Positions 43,231-51,473 of a stretch of 64,000 nucleotides of DNA are shown here, one piece after another (within the stretch, counting starts at the first letter, position 1; every line of letters starts with the position of its first letter). The stretch spans positions 186,001 to 250,000 of the forward strand of contig CAWEVH010000043.1 of the NCBI GenBank assembly GCA_963812415.1, written 5' to 3'. This DNA is from JACVRW01 sp963812415 (GTDB lineage: Bacteria; Actinomycetota; Thermoleophilia; Solirubrobacterales; Thermoleophilaceae). The position numbers and the translations under genes are program-made. Below the pieces are notes generated by a model. The model saw only the letters and a program-made list of their open reading frames with translations, did not search any database and had not been told where the DNA came from.

Positions 43231-44016
43231 GGCTCGGCCTTTCGAGCGGCGGCCTCCAGATCGCCGGCGGCGCCGGGCCTGCTCCGCCTCCGCGAGCCAG
43301 ACGAAGCTCTCGCGGTTCCCCGCCGGACCGGGCAGGCCGGAGCTCGCGTAGCCGAGCACCGCGACGCCTATCCGCTCGCGGGCGTGTTCGCCGACCTCGA
43401 CGAGCGCGGCCCGCCGTTCCTCGGGGGAGCGCACCACGCCGCCCTTCCCCACGCGCTCGCGCCCGACCTCGAACTGGGGCTTGACCATCGCGAGGCAGTC
43501 GAAGCGGGGCGCGGCGCAGGCGAGCACGGCGCCGAGCAGCTTGCGCAGCGAGATGAACGAGACGTCGATCGTCACCAGGTCGGGCGCGTACGGCAGCTCG
43601 CCCGGCCGGAGCGCCCGTGCGTTGCGGCGCTCGACCACCGTCACCCGTGGATCGTTCCGCAGCCGCCAATGGAGCTCCCCGTAGGCCACGTCGATAGCCA
43701 CCACGTGCTCGGCGCCGCGCTGGAGCAGGCAGTCGGTGAAGCCGCCGGTGGACGCCCCCACGTCGAGCGCCCGGCGCCCGCCGGGATCGAGCCCGAGGGC
43801 GTCGAGGGCGTTGGCCAGCTTGATCCCTGCGCGCGAGACGAACGGCGGCGCCTCGGTCACCGTCAGCTCGGCGTCGTCGGCCACGAGCTCGCCCGGCTTG
43901 CGCGCCGCGGCCCCGGCCACGCGCACGTCGCCGGCCATCACCGCGGCGGCGGCGCGCGAGCGCGACTCGAACAGACCGCGCTCGGCCAGCAGGGTGTCGA
44001 GCCGCCGCTTCGTCAC
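43227..44016 (-). CDS. tlyA: TlyA rRNA 2'-O-methyltransferase (single-base frameshift)
   Basis: TlyA/hemolysin-A family methyltransferase, which in mycobacteria methylates 16S and 23S rRNA. The S4 RNA-binding domain (RRLDTLLAERGLFESRSRAAAAVMAGDVRVAG) is followed by an FtsJ-like fold with LDVGASTGGFTDCLLQRGAEHVVAIDVAYG and the Lys in VKPQFEVGRERVGKGGVVR. One extra G in the GGG at 43275-43277 alters the end; removing it gives EQAGAAGDLEAAARKAEP and a TGA at 43227, the usual family ending. Restored length is 262 residues. A TACTCT box ends 6 nt before the GTG. Confidence 0.93.
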
Positions 44017-44022
44017 GCGCGC

Positions 44023-44028
44023 AGAGTA
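44023..44028 (-). promoter_or_regulatory. -10 box for the tlyA-nadK-recN operon
   Basis: TACTCT on the minus strand ends 6 nt before GTG 44016. Confidence 0.4.
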
Positions 44029-44051
44029 CCCGCGGGTGCCCGTTTGGGGTC

Positions 44052-44071
44052 TGTGTGACCCACGTCACACA
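44052..44071. promoter_or_regulatory. Crp-type palindromic operator
   Basis: TGTGTGAC-CCAC-GTCACACA is a perfect 8-bp palindrome that contains TGTGA-N6-TCACA, the Crp/GlxR consensus. Its centre is about 42 bp ahead of the predicted leaderless start at 44104, the place of a class II activator site; it also lies 35 bp upstream of tlyA. Confidence 0.65.
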
Positions 44072-44089
44072 TACGCCCCCCACCCGGCG

Positions 44090-44095
44090 TAGCCT
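44090..44095 (+). promoter_or_regulatory. -10 box for the small membrane protein gene
   Basis: TAGCCT ends 8 nt before ATG 44104. Confidence 0.45.
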
Positions 44096-44103
44096 CGGTG
44101 GCG

Positions 44104-44463
44104 ATGACGGTTCTGCGGCTCATCAACCCGGCGTTCCGCGCCGGCCTGCTCATCGCGGGCGGCAGCGCGCTGATCGTCGGGCCGCTGTTCGTGGGTGCCG
44201 GACCGGCGGCCATCGTGACCGGCATGATCGTCGGCATCCTGGTCGTGGCGCTCGCGCTCGCGGGCACCGAGTTCGGCGGCCGCGGCACGCTGCCGCTGGG
44301 CGCCCAGGCGATCTACGACCGCGGGCTGGCGCTCGGCCTGCTCGTGGCCGCGCTGATCTTCGGCGTGGCCGGCGAGACGGAGGCCGTGGCGCTGTTCGCC
44401 GCCGTCGGCGCCGGCGCCCTCGCGGTCTCCTCAATCACCCGCTACAGCGCACGACCGATCTAA
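44104..44463 (+). CDS. Small integral membrane protein
   Basis: A 119-residue protein with three or four predicted membrane helices (GLLIAGGSALIVGPLFVGAGPAAIVTGMIVGILVVALALAG, then GLALGLLVAALIFGVAG and AVALFAAVGAGALAVSSI). No functional residues stand out. ATG 44104 is preferred over GTG 44098 from the -10 spacing. A Crp-type palindrome sits in the -42 position, so cAMP-type control is plausible. A Rho-independent terminator follows at 44510, so it is probably a single-gene transcript. Function unknown. Confidence 0.7.
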   Translation: MTVLRLINPAFRAGLLIAGGSALIVGPLFVGAGPAAIVTGMIVGILVVALALAGTEFGGRGTLPLGAQAIYDRGLALGLLVAALIFGVAGETEAVALFAAVGAGALAVSSITRYSARPI

Positions 44464-44509
44464 GACTTCCTCTCACCGATCCACATATCGCATCACTCCT
44501 CCCTCAGAG

Positions 44510-44540
44510 ACGGCCCGCCCCCGGCGGGTCGTTTCTCTTC
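44510..44540 (+). terminator. Rho-independent terminator
   Basis: ACGGCCCGCC pairs with GGCGGGTCGT (one G-T pair) around a CCC loop and is followed by TTTCTCTT. It ends the small membrane protein transcript. Confidence 0.75.
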
Positions 44541-44560
44541 CTGACAGACTGCTCGGCTCC

Positions 44561-45019
44561 ATGGCGACCCAGCGCTACGAGACGACGCTTCGCTGGACCG
44601 GCTCCACCGGGCTCGGCTGGGAGCACTATGGTCGCGAGCACGGCGCGAAGGCCCCTCCCGCCGAGCAGGAGGTCCGCCTCACGACCGGCGAGGGCCACGG
44701 CGACCCGTCGGTCCTCAACCCCGAGCAGCTCGTGGTCATGGCGGCATCGTCCTGCCAGCTCCTGATGTTCCTCCACCTGGCGTCGAAGGCACGCATCGAC
44801 GTCGTGGAGTACGTCGACGAGGCGCTCGGCCTGATGCCCGAGGACCGGCCGCCGGTGCACATCACCGAGGTCACGCTGCGGCCGCGGATCACGATCGAGG
44901 GCGAGGCCAGCAAGGAGCGCGTGCGCAAGCTCGTTCACACCGCCCACGAGCATTGCTTCATCGCCAACAGCCTCAAGAGCGAGATGACGATCGAGCCCAC
45001 GATCGAGGTGCGAGGGTGA
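44561..45019 (+). CDS. OsmC-family protein
   Basis: A 152-residue OsmC/Ohr-like protein, a family of thiol peroxidases that reduce organic hydroperoxides. The fold is visible in HGDPSVLNPEQLVVMAASSCQLLMFLHLASKARIDVVEYVDEA, with the first redox Cys in SSCQLL, and near the end VHTAHEHCFIANSLKSEM with the second Cys in EHCFI. Both cysteines are kept, so peroxidase activity is plausible. The stop overlaps the GTG of the M42 peptidase, so they are cotranscribed. Confidence 0.92.
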   Translation: MATQRYETTLRWTGSTGLGWEHYGREHGAKAPPAEQEVRLTTGEGHGDPSVLNPEQLVVMAASSCQLLMFLHLASKARIDVVEYVDEALGLMPEDRPPVHITEVTLRPRITIEGEASKERVRKLVHTAHEHCFIANSLKSEMTIEPTIEVRG

Positions 45020-46074
45020 TCCCGGACCTCCTGCGCGAGCTCCTGACGACGCCTGGAGCGCCGGGGCAGGAGGGCCGCGCGGTGGCCGTCTGGCAGGCCG
45101 CGGCCGAGCGGTTCGCCGCCGTGAGCGTGGACGGGATGGGCACGCCCGTGGCGCGCGTCGACGGCCGCGGCGAGCGCCCGCTGCTCGCGGTGGTCGGGCA
45201 CATCGACGAGATTGCCGTGCTGGTGAGCCACGTGACGAAGGAGGGCTACCTCAAGGTCGTCTCGTCCGGCGGCTGGGACCCGCAGATCCTTGTCGGCCAG
45301 CGCGTGCAGGTCCTCGGCGCGGAGGGACCGGTCCCGGGCGTGTGCGGCCGCAAGCCGATCCACCTGCTCGAGGCGGAGGAGCGCAAGAAGGCGGTGGAGC
45401 TGAAGGGCCTCCACGTGGACATCGGCGCCGCGGACCGGGACGAGGCGCTCGAGCTTGTGAGGCCCGGCGATCCCGTTGTGATCGCGGCCGAGCCGGTGGA
45501 GCTGCGCGGTGGTCGGGTGGCGTCGCGCGCGCTCGACAACCGGTTGGGTGTGTATGTCGCGCTCGAGGCGGCCCGGCGCGTGGGCGACGGCGGCGGCGGC
45601 GCGGGCACCGTGGCGGCGGTCGCGGCCGTGCAGGAGGAGATCGGGGCGCTCGGCGCCCGCGCGATGGCGTACGGGCTGGAGCCGGACGTGGCGATCGTGG
45701 TCGACGTGACCCACTCGACGGACGCCCCGGGCGTCGAGGCGGGCGAGCTCGGCGAGCACGGGCTCGGCGACGGTCCCGTGCTCACCAGGGGCGCGATCGT
45801 GAGCGCGCGGGTGAACCGCCTGCTCGACGAGGCAGCGGAGGCCGAGGGGATCGCGACCACGACCGAGGTCGCGGGCCGCGGCACCCACACGGACGCCGAC
45901 TCGATTCACCTGAGCCGCACCGGCGTCCCCACCGCCGTGCTCTCGATCCCGCTGCGCTACATGCACTCGCCGGTCGAGCTCGTGGACATGGCCGACGTCG
46001 AGGCCGTGATCGCGCTGATCGCGGCGTTCGCGCTCCGCCTCGAGGCGGACACGTCGTTCGCCCGCTGGGGATAG
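45016..46074 (+). CDS. M42-family aminopeptidase (glutamyl aminopeptidase/FrvX type)
   Basis: A 352-residue dizinc aminopeptidase of family M42, which forms large tetrahedral complexes in other organisms. Ligands and catalytic residues appear in VVGHIDEIAVLVSHV (His-x-Asp), SRALDNRLGVYVALEA (bridging Asp), VAAVQEEIGALGARAM (catalytic Glu pair), VVDVTHSTD (Asp) and YMHSPVELVDM (last His). GTG 45016 overlaps the OsmC stop (GTGA). It converges on dxs across a 65-bp gap holding a stem-loop. Confidence 0.92.
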   Translation: MIPDLLRELLTTPGAPGQEGRAVAVWQAAAERFAAVSVDGMGTPVARVDGRGERPLLAVVGHIDEIAVLVSHVTKEGYLKVVSSGGWDPQILVGQRVQVLGAEGPVPGVCGRKPIHLLEAEERKKAVELKGLHVDIGAADRDEALELVRPGDPVVIAAEPVELRGGRVASRALDNRLGVYVALEAARRVGDGGGGAGTVAAVAAVQEEIGALGARAMAYGLEPDVAIVVDVTHSTDAPGVEAGELGEHGLGDGPVLTRGAIVSARVNRLLDEAAEAEGIATTTEVAGRGTHTDADSIHLSRTGVPTAVLSIPLRYMHSPVELVDMADVEAVIALIAAFALRLEADTSFARWG

Positions 46075-46099
46075 AGGGCATTGCTCGGGCGCGGGCCGA

Positions 46100-46126
46100 G
46101 CCGCCGCGCGCTTCGCGCGAGGCGGC
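46100..46126. terminator. GC-rich stem-loop between convergent genes
   Basis: GCCGCCGCGCG pairs with CGCGC and GGCGGC (a two-base bulge between them) across a CTT loop. It lies between the M42 gene and dxs and may act in both directions. Confidence 0.5.
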
Positions 46127-46139
46127 GGCCGCGCGCCCG

Positions 46140-48085
46140 CTACGCCAGCGAGGGCTCGAGCACTGCCTGGGCCACGCGCTCGGCGACGTCGGCCGCGGTG
46201 AGGCCGACCTCCTCGCGCAGCAGCGCCGGCTTGCCGTGGGTGACGTAGCGATCGGGCAGGCCGAAGCGCAGCACGCGCGTGCGGCCGAGCAGGTCGCGGT
46301 CGGCCAGGTGCTCGAGCACGGCCGAGCCGAAGCCGCCGGCGAGCACGTTCTCCTCGACCGTCACGAGCAGGTCGTGTTCCGCCACCAGCCGTTCGATCAG
46401 CTCGGCGTCGAGCGGCTTGGCGAAGCGGGCGTCCGCCACCGTGGCCTCGACGCCGTGGTCCTCCGCCAGCCGCTGGGCCGCGCCGAGCGCCACGCTCACC
46501 CCGTAGCCGTAGCCGAGCAGGGCCACGCGCTCGCCCTCGCGCAGGAGCTCCCCGCGGCCGATCTCGATCGCCTGCGGGCGGGCGGGCAGCGGCACGCCCT
46601 CCGCCTCGCCGCGCGGATAGCGCAGGGCGACCGGGCCGTCGTCGTGCTCGAGCGCAGTGCGGAGCATGTGCACGAGCATCGCCTCGTCGCGCGGCGCCAT
46701 CAGGGTCATATGGGGCAGGCAGCGCTGGTAGGAGATGTCGAACGCGCCGTGGTGGGTCGGACCGTCGTCGCCCACGAGCCCGGCGCGGTCCATCGCGAAG
46801 ACGACGTTCAGCCGCTGCAGGCACACGTCGTGCACGATCTGGTCGAAGCCGCGTTGAAGGAAGGTCGAGTAGATCGCCGCGACGGGCTTCGCGCCCTCGA
46901 GCGCGAGGCCGGCGGCGAACAGCACGGCGTGCTGCTCCGCGATCCCCACGTCGTAGTAGCGCTCGGGCAGCGCCTTCTGGAGGCGGTCGAGGCCGGTGCC
47001 GGAGTTCATTGCGGCGGTGATGCCGATCACGCGCTCGTCGCGACGCGCCTCCTCCACCAGGGCGTCGCCGAACACGGCCGTGTACTGCGGCGGCGGTGCG
47101 GGCGCGGCCTTCGCGCCGAAGGCGGGCTTCTTCTTCGGCGCGGCCGTGCCGTTCACGACCGAGCCGGGCTTGGCGGCATGCCACTTCTCCATGCCCTCGA
47201 GCCCGCCCTCCTCGGCGGGCACGAAGCCCTTGCCCTTCACCGTCTTGCAGTGCACGACGACCGGGCGGTCGGCCTTGAGCGCCTCGCCGATCGCCTGGCG
47301 CAGCTCCTTCACGTCGTGACCGTCGATCACGCCCACGTAGGCGAGGTCGAGCTCCTCGAAGAACAGCCCCGGCGCCCAGTAGGCCTTGAGCGACTCCTTC
47401 AGGATCGGGCCGAGCCGCTCGATCCGCTTGCCGATGCCCGCCGGCAGGCGGGTGAGCGTCTCCTCGGCGTCCTCGCGCGCGTGGTACAGCTTCGGGTTCA
47501 GGCGCATGCGGTTGAAGTAGCGCGACAGCGCGCCCACGTTCGGGGCGATCGACATGCCGTTGTCGTTCACCACGATCACGATCGGCTGATCGAGACCGCC
47601 GGCGTTCAGGAGCGCCTCGAACGAGACACCGCCGGTGAGGGCGCCGTCGCCGATCACCGCCACCACCTTGCCGTCGGGCGCGATCCCGTGCCGCATCGCC
47701 TCCTTGATCCCGACGGCGTAGGAGACCGATGTCGAGGCGTGGCCCGCGCCCATGATGTCGTGCTCGGACTCGGCGATCGCGCAGAAGGGAGCGAGGCCCT
47801 CGTACTTGCGAATCGTCGCGAGCCGGTCGCGCCGGCCGGTGAGCACCTTGTGGGGATAGGCCTGGTGGCCGACGTCCCACAGGATCTTGTCGGCCGGCGA
47901 CTCGAGCAGCGAGTGGAGCGCCACCGCGATCTCGCAGGCGCCGAGGTTGGCCCCGAAGTGCCCGCCGATCTCGCCGATCGTCTCGATGATCAGCTCGCGA
48001 ACCTCCTGCGCGACCTGGCAAGCTGGTCGTCGTCGAGCCCCTTGAGGTCCTGCGGCCCGTCGATGGTGTCGAGAAGCTTGGTCAT
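46140..48085 (-). CDS. dxs: 1-deoxy-D-xylulose-5-phosphate synthase (single-base frameshift)
   Basis: Thiamine-dependent first enzyme of the MEP isoprenoid pathway (pyruvate + glyceraldehyde 3-phosphate to DXP). Landmarks are ILWDVGHQAYPHKVLTGRRD, GAGHASTSVSYAVG, the ThDP motif VIGDGALTGGVSFEALLNAG to NDNGMSI, and the central FQIDYDVGIAEQHA-type YYDVGIAEQHAVLFAAGLA with its catalytic Glu. The first 22 codons from ATG 48085 (TKLLDTIDGPQDLKGLDDDQLA) are in another frame; one base is missing near 48016, and adding it gives QVAQEVRELIIETIGEIGGHFGANLGACEIAVALHS. Restored length is about 648 residues. As dxs is essential, sequence error is likely. It overlaps the prenyl synthase gene. Confidence 0.93.
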
Positions 48086-48960
48086 GTGGTGCGCGTGAGG
48101 ATGTAGTCCGCGATCTGCCCGAGACGTCCCGTGTCGCCTGTCGCCTCCGCGAGCGCCGCGCGGGCCCTGCCGTGCGTCTCAGCGGCTAGTACCCGGGCCC
48201 GTTCGAGCCCGTGCACGCTCACGTAGGTGGCCTTTCCATGCCGTTCGTCGGAGCCCCGCGGCTTGCCCAGCTCGGCCTCGTCGCCCGTCACGTCGAGGAT
48301 GTCGTCGACGATCTGGAAGACCACTCCGAGCTCGGTCGCGAAGCGCCGGAACGGGATTGTGGCAGGTTCGGTCATGCCCTCCAGCGCCAGGACGGCGCCC
48401 ACCGAGGCGGCGATCAGCGCGCCCGTCTTGAGCTCGTGGAGGTGCCGGAGCTCGACCGCCTGGTTCGCGGCGACGTCGAGGTACTGGCCGCCGACCATTC
48501 CGCGAACGCCGACGGCGCCCACCACCTCGCGCGCGGCCGCCAGCAGATTCGCCGGCTCGCCCCGCTGCTCGCCGAGCAGCAGTCGCAGCGCCTCGGCGAA
48601 CAGGCCGTCGCCCGCCAGGATCGCCACGTCCTCCCCGAAGGCCACGTGACAGGTCGGCTTGCCACGGCGGAGCTCGTCGTCGTCCATCGCCGGCAGGTCG
48701 TCGTGGATCAGCGAGTAGGTGTGGATCATCTCGAGCGCGCAGGCGAGCGGCAGCACCTCCTCGGGCGGGCGCCCGAGCGCCTCCGCCGTCGCGAGCGCCA
48801 GCACGGGCCGGATGCGCTTGCCGCCCGCCAGCAGCGAGTAGCGCATCGCCTCCTCGAGCCGCGCGGTGCCGGGCTCCGTGGCGAACGCGAGGCCCTCGAG
48901 GTGGGCGTCGACCTTCTCCTGGAGCTCGACCGGATAGGCCGTCGCCTCGACCTGGCTCAA
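48082..48960 (-). CDS. ispA: Polyprenyl (farnesyl/geranylgeranyl) diphosphate synthase
   Basis: A 292-residue trans-prenyltransferase that condenses IPP with allylic diphosphates. The first aspartate-rich motif is LIHDDLPAMDDDELRRGKPTCH, the second VFQIVDDILDVTGD, with RYSLLAGGKRIRPVLAL for diphosphate binding. DDxxxxD in the first motif is the bacterial IspA form; product length cannot be read safely. TTG 48960 overlaps the xseB stop (TTGA) and precedes the conserved start PVELQEKVDAHLEGL; the longer frame would run through xseB. It lies just before dxs, as in many bacteria. Confidence 0.92.
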   Translation of the reverse strand: MSQVEATAYPVELQEKVDAHLEGLAFATEPGTARLEEAMRYSLLAGGKRIRPVLALATAEALGRPPEEVLPLACALEMIHTYSLIHDDLPAMDDDELRRGKPTCHVAFGEDVAILAGDGLFAEALRLLLGEQRGEPANLLAAAREVVGAVGVRGMVGGQYLDVAANQAVELRHLHELKTGALIAASVGAVLALEGMTEPATIPFRRFATELGVVFQIVDDILDVTGDEAELGKPRGSDERHGKATYVSVHGLERARVLAAETHGRARAALAEATGDTGRLGQIADYILTRTT

Positions 48961-49157
48961 AGCAGGCGCTCCTGGCCCTCCGACTCGCTCGCCGCGCGGG
49001 TGCGCGCGTCGATCTCTCCGCCGAGGCGTGCCGCCAGCTCGGCACAGCGCTCGACGAGGTCGGCCGCCTCGTCTGCATCGACGGCGCCCGAGCGCAGCTT
49101 GTCCGCCACCGCCTCGAGCTCCTCCGCGAGCCCCTCCAGGTTGTCCGGCGCGCTCAT
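48957..49157 (-). CDS. xseB: Exodeoxyribonuclease VII small subunit
   Basis: A 66-residue helical protein with the XseB pattern (LEGLAEELEAVADKLRSGAVDADEAADLVERCAELAARLGGEIDAR), which binds the large catalytic subunit XseA. ATG 49157 overlaps the nusB stop and its own stop overlaps the prenyl synthase TTG, so all are coupled. The large subunit gene xseA, which normally lies between nusB and xseB, is not here and must be elsewhere or lost. Confidence 0.85.
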   Translation of the reverse strand: MSAPDNLEGLAEELEAVADKLRSGAVDADEAADLVERCAELAARLGGEIDARTRAASESEGQERLL

Positions 49158-49540
49158 CGTGACCCAACCTCCTCTCGCTGCACGGCTCCCAGGATCCCGT
49201 TGACGAAGCCCGGCGCCTCGGCCGAGCAGAGCTCCTTGGCCGCCTCGACCGCCTCGTCGATCGCCACCTCCGCCGGGATGTCGCTCCGGCTGCGCAGCTC
49301 GTGGAGCGCCAGGCGCAGGATGCTGCGCTCCAGCGGCGCGATGCGCTCGAGCGACCAGCCGCTCGCGTGCCGCTCGATCAGCGCGTCCAGCTCGGCGCGC
49401 TCGGCGATCGTGCCGTCCACCAGCTCGCGCGTGAACGGGGTCGCGTCACGACCCAGGAGCTCGGAGGGGGCGGCGCCGGTCACATCGGCCTGGTAGAGGG
49501 CGACCACGGCGGCTCTGCGCTGGTCTGTGCGCCGTGGCAC
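49154..49540 (-). CDS. nusB: Transcription antitermination protein NusB
   Basis: A 128-residue all-helical RNA-binding protein that, with NusE/S10, prevents early termination on rRNA operons. Conserved parts are RRTDQRRAAVVALYQADVTG, RELVDGTIAERAELDALIERHASGWSLERIAPLERSILRLALHEL and PAEVAIDEAVEAAKELCSAEAPGFVNGILGAV. The GTG start lies 7 bp after the efp stop, giving an efp-nusB-xseB-ispA-dxs operon. Confidence 0.94.
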   Translation of the reverse strand: MPRRTDQRRAAVVALYQADVTGAAPSELLGRDATPFTRELVDGTIAERAELDALIERHASGWSLERIAPLERSILRLALHELRSRSDIPAEVAIDEAVEAAKELCSAEAPGFVNGILGAVQREEVGSR

Positions 49541-49547
49541 CTCGGCC

Positions 49548-50108
49548 TCAGGCGCGCGAGACGTACTCGCCCGAGCGCGTGTCCACCCGGATCCGGTCGC
49601 CGACGTTCACGAACAGGGGCACCCGAACGACCACCCCGGACTCGAGCGTGGCCGGCTTGTCGCCGCCGCCCGAGGCCGTGTCGCCGCGCAGGCCGGGCTC
49701 GGTCTCGGCCACGCCCATCTCGATGGCGCTCGGCACCTGCACGTCGCTCGCCCGCTCGTCGACGTAGAGGACGTCGACCTCCTCGTTCGGGAGCACCCAC
49801 TTGAGCGGCTCCTGCACGGCGTCCGCGGGAACCGCCATCTGCTCGTAGGTCTGCACGTCCATGAAATGCGCCTCGGTGCCGTCCGAGTAGAGGAAGGTCA
49901 TCTTGCGGGACTCGGTGCGCACCGGCCGGAACTTCTCGCCGGCCCGGAAGGTCCTGTCGATCACGGCGCCGTCTCCGGTGCGCTTGAGCTTCGTGCGGAC
50001 AAACGCGCCGCCCTTGCCCGGCTTGACGTGCTGGAACTCGACGATCCGGAAGATCGTGCCGTCGACCTCGACGTGCATGCCGTTCTTGAACTGGTTGGTG
50101 CTGACCAC
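49548..50108 (-). CDS. efp: Elongation factor P
   Basis: A 186-residue three-domain beta-barrel factor that relieves ribosome stalling at polyproline. Domain I has STNQFKNGMHVEVDGTIFRIVEFQHVKPGKGGAFVRTKLK, where the lysine of PGKGG is the site modified in many bacteria. Domains II and III are complete and end RIRVDTRSGEYVSRA. I start at GTG 50108, 8 nt after a TAGGCT box, not at the longer frame opening. It is the first gene of the operon. Confidence 0.95.
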   Translation of the reverse strand: MVSTNQFKNGMHVEVDGTIFRIVEFQHVKPGKGGAFVRTKLKRTGDGAVIDRTFRAGEKFRPVRTESRKMTFLYSDGTEAHFMDVQTYEQMAVPADAVQEPLKWVLPNEEVDVLYVDERASDVQVPSAIEMGVAETEPGLRGDTASGGGDKPATLESGVVVRVPLFVNVGDRIRVDTRSGEYVSRA

Positions 50109-50116
50109 GAGCCCGA

Positions 50117-50122
50117 AGCCTA
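50117..50122 (-). promoter_or_regulatory. -10 box for the efp operon
   Basis: TAGGCT on the minus strand ends 8 nt before GTG 50108, which settles the efp start and suggests a leaderless operon transcript. Confidence 0.5.
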
Positions 50123-50150
50123 GCCGCGGCCCGACTGACAGACTCTTCGC

Positions 50151-50600
50151 ATGTCGGCGCACCGTCAGCATGCCCACCTCGACGCTCCGCTCGACGTGGT
50201 CTGGGAGCTCGTCGGCACGCCGAGCTCCTATCCCGAGTGGTGGCCGCGGGTGATCGAGGTGCGCGGGGAGCGCTTCGAGGAGGGGGACGAGTACGCGCAG
50301 GTCACCAAGGACCCGATCGGCAGAACGGAGGCGAGCTTCCTGCTCGAGCGACGCGACGACCTGCGCGCGATTCGGATGAGCTGTCAGCTGACCGGCATGT
50401 ATGCCGAATGGCTGCTCATGCCGGCCCAGGGCGGCACGTTCGTCGAGGTGGAGATGGGCATGGAGGCCCGCCGCCTCGGCGATCGCATCTTCGACCGGGC
50501 ACTGGGCAAGAGCTACTTCCGGCGCTGGACGAGCGGGTCGCTGGACGGCCTCCGCGAGGCGGCCCTGCGCCGCCGCGAGCGCGCGCCACGAAGCGCATGA
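50151..50600 (+). CDS. SRPBCC (START-like) family protein
   Basis: A 149-residue helix-grip protein of the polyketide cyclase/SRPBCC type, which binds hydrophobic ligands. The opening HAHLDAPLDVVWELVGTPSSYPEWWPRVIEVRGERFEEGDEYAQV is diagnostic. The C-terminal long helix closes the pocket (FRRWTSGSLDGLREAALRRRE). CAGACT lies 6 nt before the ATG. Its stop overlaps the ATG of the lipase-like gene, so they act as one unit. Ligand unknown. Confidence 0.87.
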   Translation: MSAHRQHAHLDAPLDVVWELVGTPSSYPEWWPRVIEVRGERFEEGDEYAQVTKDPIGRTEASFLLERRDDLRAIRMSCQLTGMYAEWLLMPAQGGTFVEVEMGMEARRLGDRIFDRALGKSYFRRWTSGSLDGLREAALRRRERAPRSA

Positions 50601-51295
50601 GCGCCCGTCTCGCCGAGCCCGCCCCTCCTCCGCTCTCCCGCCTGCGCTGGGAGGCGCTGTCCGGGATCGAGATCCCGAAGCTGCTCGTGCGAAGCCCGTG
50701 GCTTGCGCGGGCGCCGCGCGGGGACGCGGTCGTCGCCGTGCTGCCCGGGTATGGCGCCGATGACACGTCGACGCTCCCGCTGCGCTGGTTCCTCGGCCGG
50801 CTCGGGCACGACGTGCAGGGCTGGCGGCTCGGCCGCAACCGAGGGGACGTGCCGGCGCTCATCCCCGTAGTCGTACGAGGCGTACGCGAGCTGGCGGAGC
50901 GCCACGGCGAGCCCGTGCACCTCGTCGGCCAGAGCCTCGGCGGGGTGCTCGCGCGCGAGACCGCGCGCGACCATCCCGACCTCATCGCTCAGGTGATCAC
51001 TCTCGGGACGCCGGTCGTGGGCGGTCCGGCCCACACGCGCGTCGGCGCCGGCACCGACGCGGCTGGCCTCGCGCGCATCGAGGCTGCGATCCGGCGCCGT
51101 AACCGCACCCCCATCCGGGTGCCGCTGACGATCGTCTACAGCCGCCGCGACGGCATCGTCAACTGGCGCGCCTGCGTCGATGAGGAGCATCAGCACGCCG
51201 AGCACGTGGAGGTCTCGAGCTCGCACCTGGGCATGGGCATCGACCCCAATGTCTGGGAGCTCGTGGCCAGGCGGCTGGCGCGGCAGGGTTCCTGA
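50597..51295 (+). CDS. Alpha/beta hydrolase, lipase-like
   Basis: A 232-residue alpha/beta-hydrolase of the PGAP1/lipase type. The oxyanion region is VVAVLPGYGADDTSTLPLRWFLGRLGHDVQGW, the nucleophile elbow HLVGQSLGGVLARETARDHP (Ser), the acid in PLTIVYSRRDGIVNW, and the His in SSSHLGMGIDPNVWELV. This order fits triacylglycerol lipases that act on membrane lipids. It has no signal peptide, so it is probably cytosolic. It is coupled to the SRPBCC gene by an ATGA overlap. Confidence 0.88.
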   Translation: MSARLAEPAPPPLSRLRWEALSGIEIPKLLVRSPWLARAPRGDAVVAVLPGYGADDTSTLPLRWFLGRLGHDVQGWRLGRNRGDVPALIPVVVRGVRELAERHGEPVHLVGQSLGGVLARETARDHPDLIAQVITLGTPVVGGPAHTRVGAGTDAAGLARIEAAIRRRNRTPIRVPLTIVYSRRDGIVNWRACVDEEHQHAEHVEVSSSHLGMGIDPNVWELVARRLARQGS

Positions 51296-51311
51296 CGACG
51301 GCAGGTAAGGG

Positions 51312-51331
51312 GCGGGCGCGAGCTCGCCCGC
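51312..51331 (+). terminator. Possible stem-loop terminator after the lipase gene
   Basis: GCGGGC and GCCCGC pair, with an inner GAG/CTC, 17 bp after the lipase stop. No T-run follows, so this is tentative. Confidence 0.3.
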
Positions 51332-51367
51332 GTCGCGCACCCGGGCAGACCGTTGAAAGTGGATTGG

Positions 51368-51412
51368 TCCTGACTTCACCCCATCATGTGGGGTCAACCC
51401 AGGACGAATGCC
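51368..51412 (+). repeat. 45-bp dyad repeat, copy 2
   Basis: Exact copy of 37705-37749 in the same orientation, here between the convergent lipase and MBL genes. The rest of the 178-bp gap holds a possible hairpin and no ORF. Confidence 0.75.
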
Positions 51413-51473
51413 GACGGCGACCAGATCCAAACCGGCGGGGAGCGATCGGTCGCGTGGTTTGCGTTCACTAGCG

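Noticed and set aside
42370..44016. A single open frame fusing TlyA and NAD kinase (548 codons)
   Set aside because: Removing one extra base at 43275-43277 gives the standard TlyA ending (DLEAAARKAEP) and a stop overlapping the nadK GTG, so the fusion is an indel artefact.
44935..48021. 1028-codon minus-strand frame across dxs and the M42 gene
   Set aside because: Arginine/alanine-rich shadow of dxs and of the opposite-strand M42 gene; only a few residues match real sequence.
46140..48085. dxs as a true pseudogene
   Set aside because: Only one missing base, all motifs intact, essential pathway gene, and many similar indels elsewhere in the window.
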